Shown here one piece after another: positions 54,261 through 64,000 of a DNA stretch of 64,000 nucleotides; positions within the stretch are counted from its first letter, which is position 1; every line of letters starts with the position of its first letter. Origin of the DNA: Neocallimastix lanati (nom. inval.) (taxonomy: Eukaryota > Neocallimastigomycota > Neocallimastigomycetes > Neocallimastigales > Neocallimastigaceae); NCBI GenBank assembly GCA_016946835.1, contig JACVTC010000020.1, positions 912,501 through 976,500 on the forward strand, read 5' to 3'. The notes below the pieces were generated by a model that was given only the letters and a program-made list of their open reading frames with translations, did not search any database and was not told where the DNA came from. The position numbers were made by a program, and so were the translations under genes.

Positions 54261-55735
54261 AAAATTATTTATTATTAATTTTTAATTTATTATGATATTA
54301 AAAATATAAATTATACCATTAATATATATATGTAAATGTATAAATGTGTTAATTTTCATATTTTTCATTTTTAATTCTTTAACAATAATATAAAAAAAGA
54401 ATCAATAAATATTAATGAAATTTCAATTTTTTTTTTTTTTAAAAAAAATTATTTAAAACTAATATAAAACTAAAAAATCAATAAATATTAACAACATTAT
54501 TATTTAACTATGAATTTTTAATATTCATAAGAATTTTGAGATTATTTACAATATAACCAAATTATAAAAATAATAATTAATAAAAAAAAAATTATTCATT
54601 ATTACAATAATTTTTTTATTACTATTAAAAGTTTATAATGAAATAGAATTAACTTATATATAATAAAATTCTAATGAAAAATAATAAATTATTAAAGTTA
54701 ATTCTATTTAATTTATTATTTTTCATAGAATTTTAAAATTATATATAATATAAACAAATTATATAAATAATAATTAAAAAAAAAAAAAATGAATCCATAT
54801 ATTATAAATATAATATTGACATTTTAAGTGAACTTTTTTTTCTTCAGGAAAAGATTGATATATTTGTTAAGCATATTATTATCCAAGAAATCTTTTTATT
54901 CTAAAAAGTGAAAAAATTTCATAACTTAATATTTATATTTCATATATAATTATTTTTATATTTTATTTATGATAAATACTATTTTTGTATATTATAAAAG
55001 TAATATTTCAATTTTTACAATAAATCAATATATGAAAATTTTTTTGATTTATATTAAAAATAAATAAAATTAAAGAAATCGGAAATTTTTGAAAATAAAA
55101 TTTCAGAAATAATAAATAATAAATTTTAAAAATTCAAATGTTTTCTATTTTAACATTTATATATTTAAATAATGAATGGAATAAATTTTCATTTCTATAA
55201 AATTTTTATTTATAAAAATTAGCAATTCTCTTAAAATTTAAGTATATAAAATATTTTTATTAATACAAAAATAAAATAAATAAAAAATATATATATATAT
55301 AAAACATTTTCTATAATATATTTATTTTTTATTTTTTATTTTTTTTTTACTAATATTAATTCATTGCTAATTTTTTTAAATGCAACCAATGTTTAACCTT
55401 TAAGTATTTATAATTAGCTTTTCAGTTACACAACAAATACATAATTTATTAATTAGATAGAGTTCGTGTAACATTTAACTTTTTTTATTCTATAATATTG
55501 ACTAGTATGGAAGATAAACAGTTTAAATTTTTTTTTTATTCTATTTTTTTTTTTAAACGAAATAATAAAAAAAAAAAATAAATAATAAAATAGAATAAAA
55601 TATAAAGAATATAAAAAATATAAAGAAAAAAAAAAATAAAAAAATAAACTTAAAAACATAAAATACATAATAAAATATATTACTTTTATTTTTAATTGGT
55701 ATTTCTTTTATTATTTTTTTTATAATATAAAAGTA
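54261..55735. other. AT-rich region with inverted and direct duplications
   Basis: 54524-54580 and 54721-54778 are diverged direct copies (AATTTT, then ACAATATAACCAAATTATA-like). 54641-54655 / 54695-54709 and 54665-54690 / 54710-54734 are two interlocked inverted repeats. 54861-54891 repeats the segment at 37834-37864. No gene. Confidence 0.5.
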
Positions 55736-56388
55736 ATGGGATATTATTATGATAAGAAATTTAAATTTTCTTTTAAAGGAAAAGAAAAAGAAAAAGAATT
55801 ACCACAATATCATGAAAACTACTATTCCAGTAATATTAGTAACTGGGTCATAATAAAGCATTATCTCAGAAGATCCTATATATATATAATTTTTATTATA
55901 TTAATAATAATTATATGTTCATATGGTTATTTACCAAATAAAAGTAATGACAATTCTTTAAATGAAAAATTTATTCAAAAATTAGACAAAATTATTTATA
56001 ATTATTATAAAAATACAACAATTCCCGAAATTGAAGATGTAAGATATATTTAAAATTTTTATTAAATAAGAAGTAAAATAAATGATATATAATTATTAAA
56101 CTAATGAAAAAAAAAAATATATTTATTTAAAATTATTATTATTTTATAGCATTTAATTATTGTTGCTGGACACGCAATTAGTAAAACAGTAACAGAAATT
56201 CCAACAAAAATTAAAGATTGGAATATTAAACCTTTTCAAACAGAAGAAATAAACACATTTCTTACACATATTGCAACTGGAATTTTAATTGCTAAATATA
56301 ATAAAAACAGTTCAATAATTTTTTCAGGAGGTAAGAATAAAATAATAATAAAATAATAATAATAATAATAATAGATATATATTATGAT

Positions 56389-56422
<34 letters not shown>

Positions 56423-56755
56423 CCTAAATAGTTTAATAATTATAATAATTATATATATATAAAGGACAAACACAAAATATTGCTGGACCATTAACTGAAG
56501 GACAAACCTATTGGTATATTGCTAATTCAATGAATTGGTTAAATGAAAAAGGTATTCGTAAAAGAGCGACTACAGAAGAATTTGCTAAAGATTCATATGA
56601 AAATCTTTTATATAGTATATGTAGATATCATGAATTTACTGGTAAGTATGAATTTTTAACTTTAAAAAAAAAAAAAAAAAAAATGAAAAAATGAAAATAT
56701 GAACAAATAATAAAATAATATTATTATATTATATTATATTATATTATATAAAATC

Positions 56756-56806
<51 letters not shown>

Positions 56807-57249
56807 ATAAAATTTTATTTTAATGATATACTGTTAATTTATATATTTTAGGCAAATATCCAAAATTTATAACAATGGTCACATATCCATTTAAACATTA
56901 TCGATTCAATAATTTACATCGTGAAACACTCAAATATCCCGAAGACAAATTTCAATTTGTTGGAATTACTTATAATTTAGTAAACTCTCAAAATGCAACC
57001 TCAAAAATATTTCCAAATAAAATTACAGATATTCCAAAAGATGTACCAGAATTCGAATTAAAACATTCTATTACAAATTTCCAAAAAGATCCTCATGGAT
57101 GTAAGGGTATTTTAAAACAAAAGAGAATTGATAGAAATCCATTTAACCGATTTCCGTCATATACTACAAGTTGTCCAGAATTAAAAGAAATTATTAATTA
57201 TTGTATCGAAAATAAAATTTCTAACGAAATTCAATGGGAAAACCTTTAA
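55736..57249 (+). CDS. DUF218 (YdcF/SanA-like) membrane-anchored protein, 4 exons, 352 aa
   Basis: Exons 55736-56038, 56150-56330, 56465-56641 and 56852-57249 join in frame at GT..AG. A basic cytoplasmic N-tail (~46 residues) is followed by one very hydrophobic segment (about 47-65) that should anchor it in a membrane. The rest is a DUF218 domain: the first strand HLIIVAGHAI, the SGGQTQNIAGPLTEGQTY motif across the exon 2/3 join, TEEFAKDSYENLLYSICRYHEFTGKYP, and the C-terminal FKHYRFNNLHRETLKYP and FQFVGI segments. This matches the fungal and protist branch of DUF218. The bacterial relatives YdcF and SanA act in envelope functions, but the fungal role is unknown. The start is the first Met before the basic tail. 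Confidence 0.88.
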
Positions 57250-57405
57250 TTTATTAAATAAAAAATATATCATAATAATTATAATACTTTAAAACAAAAT
57301 TCAATGGGATAACCTTTAATTTATTAAATAAAATATTATATTCATAATAATATAATACTAATTTAAAAATAATAGAATTATTTATAAATATTTTGTAATA
57401 CTATC

Positions 57406-57436
<31 letters not shown>

Positions 57437-57856
57437 AGAATATATAAATATAGTAAAAATTATTTTGAAAAATTTTATAAAAAAAAAAAAAATAGTGTAC
57501 ATAATTTGTAATTAATGTATACAAAATAATTTATGTATTATATTTTGCTTAATGATTGGTTAAACAAAATTTTCAAACAATAGAAACCAAAAAAAAAAAC
57601 AAAAATTTAAAATCTCTCTCTCAAATTTTATTTGTAGTGTCAGTTGGTATGCGTTAAGAACTATTTTATTAATTTGTTTTATTTATTTAAATAAAAGTTA
57701 TAATTATTTCAAATAAATTTTATTAAAAAGAATTTTAAGAAAGAATGAATGATATAATAAAATGAATCAATTATTAATGTAAACCATTTTTTTTTTATTA
57801 CTCCATTTTCATGATGGATTAATAAACAAATTGTATAATAATATAGAAATAACAAA
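57250..57856. other. Spacer with duplicated gene 3' end, then uS10 upstream region
   Basis: 57293-57340 duplicates the last bases of the DUF218 gene and its 3' flank (AATTCAATGGGAWAACCTTT and onward). The rest is AT-rich. Near 57610-57655 is a more complex stretch with TCTCTCTC and TGTCAGTTGGTATGCG that may belong to the uS10 promoter. Confidence 0.55.
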
Positions 57857-58210
57857 ATGTCTTACCAACAAGATAAGAAGGGTGTTGAAGATGTCAAGAT
57901 TCACAGAATCAGAATCACTTTAACTTCCAGAAATGTTAAGTCTCTTGAAAAGGTTTGCTCTGACCTTATTACCCGTGCCAAGGAATCTCAACTTAAGGTT
58001 AAGGGTCCAGTCCGTCTCCCAACCAAGGTTCTTCGTATTACCACCAGAAAGACTCCATGTGGTGAAGGTTCTAAGACCTGGGATCGTTACGAAATGAGAA
58101 TTCACAAGAGACTCATCGATCTTCACTCCCCAAGTGAAATCGTTAAGAAGATCACTTCCATCTCCATTGAACCAGGAGTTGAAGTCGAAGTTACCATTGC
58201 TAACAACTAA
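57857..58210 (+). CDS. rps20: Small ribosomal subunit protein uS10 (Rps20), 117 aa
   Basis: A complete cytosolic 40S ribosomal protein of the uS10 family, located in the head of the small subunit. Landmarks: [60 protein letters not shown] and the end [11 protein letters not shown]. Length is normal for eukaryotic S20. Codon use is strongly biased to C-ending and AAG codons, as in pyruvate formate-lyase, consistent with very high expression. It is a single exon, with no intron seen within the coding part. AAATAAAGGCTT follows the stop and resembles the word after the PFL stop. Confidence 0.98.
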   Translation: MSYQQDKKGVEDVKIHRIRITLTSRNVKSLEKVCSDLITRAKESQLKVKGPVRLPTKVLRITTRKTPCGEGSKTWDRYEMRIHKRLIDLHSPSEIVKKITSISIEPGVEVEVTIANN

Positions 58211-58556
58211 GTTAAATAAAGGCTTTGATAAAATAGCAAATAATAAAAATACAAATAAAATAGACACAAAAATATAAAAAAAAAAAAAAAGAAAAGTTAT
58301 GAGAAATTGTATTAAGTGTTTATTTAAATTTTTATTTATTTTATTTATTTTTTTTTTTATTATTGTTTCTTTTTAGTGGGTTAAATTAGTGTGAATATTT
58401 ATGAATGTTGTAATATAAAATGTTTTTATATAAGGTACAATAAATTTCATTTATTTTTATTTTATTTATTAGAAGTATGTATTTAAAAAATTACATTTAA
58501 AAAAAAAAAAAAAAAGTAAATTGATATATTATAAAATGTTTTATTAAATTTTTTAT
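58211..58556. other. Convergent spacer between uS10 and CFAP300
   Basis: A 3' region shared by two genes converging here; AT-rich, and the 3' processing sites of both must lie in it. Confidence 0.5.
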
Positions 58557-59338
58557 TTATTGGTAATATGAATCTGAGGCATGATACCAAATTGTTACGT
58601 ATCTATTTAATGGATCTATGGCTAAGTACATAAAATTTTGTGGATGTTCCATCGGGAAGAGTGGGGATATTGAAGAATCTAAATCGTTGATTTTATATAC
58701 CATTGAGAGGACATTTAATTTTTTCGTCTTATTATCCCTTGTAACTCTGTAGTTGAAAGAAAATAAAAATAATAAATAATAAATAATAAATAATAATATA
58801 TAATATATAATTAAATAATAGTAGATTATAGAATAAATAAGGAATATATTAATAATATACATTTATTAGGGAATAATTTTTTAAAAATTTTTTTTTTTTA
58901 AATTTTTAATTTTTAGTTAATTCAAAAAAAAAAAATGTAAATTTTAGTTATGATTTTTTTTTTTTTATATTATAAAAAAAAAAAAAAAAAAAAAAGTTCT
59001 ATTATAATCTATTAAATAATATAAATATAATTTTAAATATCTATTTTAAAAGGAAAAAAAAGTTTTAATTTTTTTTTTTTTACCTGACAAAATCTTTATA
59101 TAAAAGTTTACTTATTTCAAAATATTTTTGAATGTCATCTTCATATTGACAAATGTAACCGCCTAAACAAATAGATTTGAAAATATGGAATAGAAATTCT
59201 TTACGGTCTTCTTCTGTGAAAATATCATAGGTTTCAAATTCTGGCATTAATATACATTTACGGAGTTCATCCGACACTAAAAAGTGATCCGTATATTCGT
59301 CAAAACATTTAATGATAGATCCGTCAGAACGAATAACA

Positions 59339-59375
<37 letters not shown>

Positions 59376-59498
59376 CAAAAAAAATAATAATAATAACAAT
59401 AATAATAATAATAAATAAATAAACAAATAAATAAATAATAATATAAAAATAAATAAAAATATAAATATAAATAAAAATATAAATATAAATAAAATAAA

Positions 59499-59529
<31 letters not shown>

Positions 59530-60317
59530 TAAAATAAAAAAAATAAAACAAAATAAATTTATATATATTAAATTATTAATATTATACATTATTTAAATCA
59601 ATATAATAAAATAAAATTAAATTAAATTAAATTAAATAGCGTTTTAATAACTGTTTGTTTATATTTAATTATTTATTTATTTTTACAATTACCATTTTGT
59701 TCTAATTTATCAAAGAAATCCAAAGAAGTTACTGTTCTATTTAACTCTTCAAATTGAATATTTTTAACTTCACCAAGATGTCCCCATTGATCCATAGAAC
59801 TATATACCTTAAGTACTGAACGAACAACAGGATTATTAAAGAAATTTTGAAGAAAATCTTCTATTTGATAAGATTGAAAATATTCATCGTAAGAAAAACG
59901 TTCAACATAAGTATGACCTGCTAAACCCCTTTCATTAATTCATATATATTTTGTTTATTTAATATTAATATTTTTTATCTTTAGTTTTATTTTTATTTTT
60001 ATTAGCCTTTGTTTAAAATAATTTTAATTTAAAAATAAATTGTAAAAAAAAAAAAAAAAAAAATTATCTACATTTCATATTAAAAAAGAAAAAAAAATAT
60101 ATATAACTTTTTAAATTTTTATCATCAATTTTTATTATTGTTATTATTTTTACCATTTTTCAAAATATTCTTTAGTTTCTTTATTATTAAAACCTGGGAA
60201 TTTTGCGTTAGGAAGATAAGTAAAATTGAATTTTATTTTTTCTCCTTTATTCTTTAATGATTTTTCAATTTCAATCTTATTAGTTTCTTCTGTTGTTGGT
60301 TCTATTTCAGTAATCAT
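58557..60317 (-). CDS. CFAP300: CFAP300 (cilia and flagella associated protein 300), 4 exons, 281 aa
   Basis: Exons in reading order 60317-60154, 59928-59693, 59339-59084 and 58746-58557, all GT..AG and in frame. Family landmarks: KFPGFNNKETKEYFEKW, ERFSYDEYFQSYQIEDFLQNFF, GVIRSDGSIIKCFDEY, FLVSDELRKC, DREEF-like EEDRKEFLFHIFKSICLGG, CQYEDDIQKY, KLLYKDFVR and the C-terminal AIDPLNRYVTIWYHA. Human CFAP300 is 267 residues and is needed for assembly and transport of axonemal dynein arms. Its presence is expected only in organisms with motile flagella, which fits zoospores. The third exon is preceded by an uninterrupted run of 35 A before the AG, in place of a pyrimidine tract. Start: the only Met upstream in the first exon's frame. 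Confidence 0.9.
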
Positions 60318-60327
60318 TTTTTATTTT

Positions 60328-60361
<34 letters not shown>

Positions 60362-62119
60362 TTTTTTGTTTTCTTTGTTTAATTAATATTTCTTTAAAAA
60401 ATATACTTTATATAAAAAGTAGCCCTATTAATTGTTTTTATAAACTATTTAAATAATATATCTATTAAAAAAAAAAAAAAAAAAAGTTTTTAGCTAACTA
60501 AAAAAAAATATATTAAAATAAATAAAATAATAATAATAATTATTATTATAATAAAAATAAAAATAAATTAAAGTTTAATTAAAAAATATTTTTAAAGTTT
60601 TGTTTTACAGTGATTATAGTTTTTTTATTATTATTTTTTTTTAATTATTTTTTTTTTATTTAAAATATTTATTTATTTATTTATTTATTTATCTATTTAT
60701 TTATTCATAAAGTAAATTAATAAATTAAAAATTATCATATATGTAAATTTTAGATATTAATTGATATATTTTACTTCATATTAAAAAAAGGTTTTCTTTT
60801 ACTTACTTATTATATAACCATTTTTTTTAAGTCAAAGAAATATTCCTTTAATAATTATATATAAATATAAAAATTACATGTCTATATTTTTAAAATTCTT
60901 TTTCATTTTTTTTTTTTTACATCAGTTTTAATTTTGATTTCCTCTAAATTTTTTTTTCTATGTACATAAATTAAAATTAAAATACTTTATTATTTCTTCA
61001 TAATTTATATCACATGCTATTATTCTTATCTTCTATTATATGTAATATTTAAAATTATTAACTTATAAATAATAATATTTAAATATATTTTATAATAATA
61101 AAAAAAAAAATACAAATAATTAATAATGATACATAAAAGAATTTTATTAGTATTATAATTAATAATTAATAATCAAGTATTGAGCTAGATTTGGTTTTCT
61201 TCCATCAATAATAAGTTTATTTCCTATTGAATTAATTAGGTTATTCTATTTTAAATTTTTTCTTTATCACCTATAATTTTATGAACATATTATTTTTTTC
61301 TTAAATAGAAATTGATTTTCATTACTAATATTCATACATAACCATTTAGTTAAAAAAATATTAAAAATATTGTTTATAAGACATCTATTTTTATTTTTAT
61401 TTTTATCTATTTATTTATTTATTTATTTACATTATTAGTTATTTAAATAATTTTAGTAATTCTAGTAGTATTATAGTATATATTAAAATCTTTCATATAT
61501 AAATAATGAAGATTATGAATAACTTTACTAGCAATAATTTTAAATAAATCTGTTTTATAATTTTTTTTTAAAAAAAAATATTATTTACTTATATTTAGTA
61601 CATTTAAAATATATCATTTATATATATATATATATAATAGATTATTTAAAAATAACACAAATGAAAAGTTAATATGACATTACTAGTAATATTTTTATAA
61701 ATAAAATAATTATAAATAATAATATTTATATTTATTTAATTTCAATTTGCTATATATGGTCAATTGATCAAAACTACTTTTATTTTAATTAAAGAAAAAA
61801 AATTGACTTTTCTATTAAGTATAGACAGTATTTAATAATAATTGGTTGTTGATTTTCACAAAGGAAAAAAGTTTAAATATATAATTTATTTTTCCACTTT
61901 CTTGAATAAATTAAAATTTTAATAAATTAATTAAACATAAAAAAAATAAAAAATAAAAAATAAAAATGAAAAAAAAATAAAAAAATAAAAAAATAAAAAT
62001 AAAAAAAAAAAATAAAAAATAAAAAAAAATAAAAATAAAAAAAAAATAAAATGAAAAAAAAAAAATAAAATATAAAATATAATAAAAAATTAAAAATGAA
62101 ATGAAATGGATAATTTAGT

Positions 62120-62153
<34 letters not shown>

Positions 62154-62456
62154 TATTAATATATATAAATCAATTATAATATATTTATTGCTAAATAATT
62201 TTTATCTGTTTTATAATTTAATAATTTATTTATCTATTTATTTATTTATTTATATATGATTACTTATATATTTTATTATTTATTATTAATTAATACTCTT
62301 TATTATTTATTTATTATTATTTATTTATTATTTATTATTTATTATTTATTATTATTTATTATTTATTATTTATTATTTATTATTTATTATTTATTATTTA
62401 TTATTTATTATTTATTATTTATTATTTATTATTTATTATTATTCATTTATTCATTT

Positions 62457-62504
<48 letters not shown>

Positions 62505-63022
62505 TAAAATAAAATTTATTTCAACTCTAATTTCTAATTTATATTATTACTTAATAATCAACTAATAAAATTTTTTTGATCATATTATAGGAATATAAAA
62601 CCAATATTTAAAAAATAGGGAAAAAATTCTAATTGTTGAATGGTCGGTTTAAATCAAAACATAAACAATTTATTCAATACAATATACATGAAAAGGTTAA
62701 AATTCTTATCTATAAAATATATATAAAAAAAATCTTTTATTGATAACAATAAATTAAAATTTATTAATAATGAAAAAAAAAAAAAAAAAAAAAGATAATG
62801 ATAAATACTTTAAAAAAAATATTGATAATAAAAATTTATAAAAATATTATATGATAAAAAAAAACTGTAATAAAAATTGATAATAATAATTAACTATAAT
62901 AAATCCTTTTATTTAAAATAAAAACATATTTTTTTATTCTTCTATATTAAAATAATTATTATTTTAAATTTATAAAATATTATGTATGATTTATATATAA
63001 ATATTCATAAATAGAAAAATAG

Positions 63023-63055
<33 letters not shown>

Positions 63056-64000
63056 AAGAAAGAAAGAAAGAAATTATATTATTATAATTATTTCTTGGTT
63101 TACGTTTACCATAATAAAAGATTTTAATAAAAAAAAAAAAAAAAAAACTTCGTGTTAAATAAAAAAATTAAACATAAAAAAGTTTTTGATCATCTAAAAA
63201 TTAATGCATAATCTATTGACATAAAATATATATTGTAATATATTGTAATAAATGTTTTTAGGATAGAATAGAGTTTAATTTTTTTGGTGGTATAAAAAAT
63301 TTTTTTTTTTAATCTGTTAATTTCTACCTAATAAATTCAATTACATATGAATTTATAATACTATATATTAATATATTTATTAATAAATAATAATAATAAA
63401 TATAAAAAAATAAAATATAAATTATTATATATTCATTATAATAGAATTATTAATTATTATTAATTATTATATTAATTATATAATATCATATATTTATAAT
63501 TTATAATTATTGCTTATATTATTTAAAAGGTAATATATATTTAAAAACAGCCTTTTGTTAAAGTTATTAAGATAATTCTTCTAATTGTAGATTTCTTTTT
63601 TTTTTTTATATATATAGTATTAATAATAATACTCTTGGGCTATTATTCTATAAAGAAATTAAGAAATAAACTAAATAAATAAAGGAAATTTTTGAATATA
63701 GGCTATCTCTTAATAATAAATAACAATTATTTAATATCATAGTTGTTTTAATCTTTAATAATAACAATAATATTATTATAAGAAAAAGTATTGTTTTATT
63801 AATCTATCTAATCTTATTTATTAAAACTTTTTTTTTCTTTCTTTTTTATTTTTCTTTTTTAATAATTAATTTAAAATTCATATAAATAAGATTATTTAAT
63901 CATTTTCATTAATAAATTTAATAATATATTTTAAATTATATATTTAATAGCAACATATATTATAAAATAATATAAAATTCAGATTATTCAATGTGTAATA
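60318..64000. other. AT-rich region without a supportable gene
   Basis: It contains poly(T) 60330-60360, A-rich TAAAAA-type repeats 61936-62090, poly(A) 62120-62150, the heptamer array and a 50-A run at 63021-63053 followed by (AAAG)n. A short coding-like reading on the minus strand at about 61245-61168 (INSIGNKLIIDGRKPNLAQY) may be a gene remnant. Nothing intact to the end of the window. Confidence 0.55.
62290..62505. repeat. (TTTATTA)n then (TTTA)n array
   Basis: The same heptamer as at 39.9-40.2 kb, passing into a tetranucleotide run at 62460-62505. Confidence 0.95.

Noticed and set aside
59080-59589. 169-codon open frame on the minus strand
   Set aside because: Only its downstream part is real (CFAP300 exon 3). 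The upstream hydrophobic part is translated intron repeats and the 35-A run.
61168-61245. Coding-like reading INSIGNKLIIDGRKPNLAQY on the minus strand
   Set aside because: A single short segment with no flanking exons; kept only as a mention in the region description.

Overview
The window is extremely AT-rich eukaryotic nuclear DNA: short gene islands in long seas of poly(A)/poly(T), (TTTA)n, (ATT)n and (TTTATTA)n repeats. It most resembles an anaerobic gut fungus (Neocallimastigomycota). Three things point there: an 809-residue pyruvate formate-lyase with a presequence-like N-terminus, intron-less bacterial-looking metabolic genes beside intron-rich eukaryotic ones, and genes for flagellar proteins (CFAP300 and an LRRC74-like LRR protein) as expected in a zoosporic fungus. 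The genus assignment is inference.

Layout. 1-4.5 kb: AT-rich lead-in, then a single-exon 982-residue ankyrin protein. 4.5-11.3 kb: non-coding, but with a tandem cluster of four conserved imperfect hairpins at 5432-5880 that looks like a microRNA-type precursor cluster; this is the most unusual signal. 11.3-15 kb: a 13-exon LRR gene. 15.9-16.9 kb (-): aldo/keto reductase. 19.1-21.9 kb (-): a 7-exon KH-domain splicing-factor-like gene (KHDC4 type) with an internal exon duplication. 23.9-28.5 kb: a MULE DNA transposon with terminal inverted repeats and a 10-bp target duplication, apparently inserted in a small element with related ends, and carrying a tRNA-derived SINE-like island. 29.4-30.7 kb: membrane acyltransferase. 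31.8-32.8 kb: a two-hairpin island and a MULE-related non-autonomous element. 33.1-33.6 kb: a truncated Rer1 copy. 34.5-37 kb: Rmt2-type arginine methyltransferase in 4 exons. 38.2-39.3 kb: decayed coding DNA. 41.6-44 kb: pyruvate formate-lyase. 45.8-49.3 kb: two decayed genes. 50.9-51.8 kb: a four-exon four-helix membrane protein. 52.5-54.2 kb: decayed ankyrin-like DNA. 55.7-57.2 kb: DUF218 membrane protein in 4 exons. 57.9-58.2 kb: ribosomal protein uS10. 58.6-60.3 kb (-): CFAP300 in 4 exons. 60.3-64 kb: repeats only.

The genes are independent transcription units. Two themes link them: anaerobic metabolism and surface chemistry from intron-less, probably bacterial-derived genes (PFL, aldo/keto reductase, acyltransferase), and flagellar or housekeeping functions from intron-containing genes. 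Exon models were built by hand from reading frame, GT..AG borders and family similarity. All seven join in frame from start to stop (six multi-exon genes that look whole, plus the two-exon Rer1 fragment), but none has been tested against transcripts.
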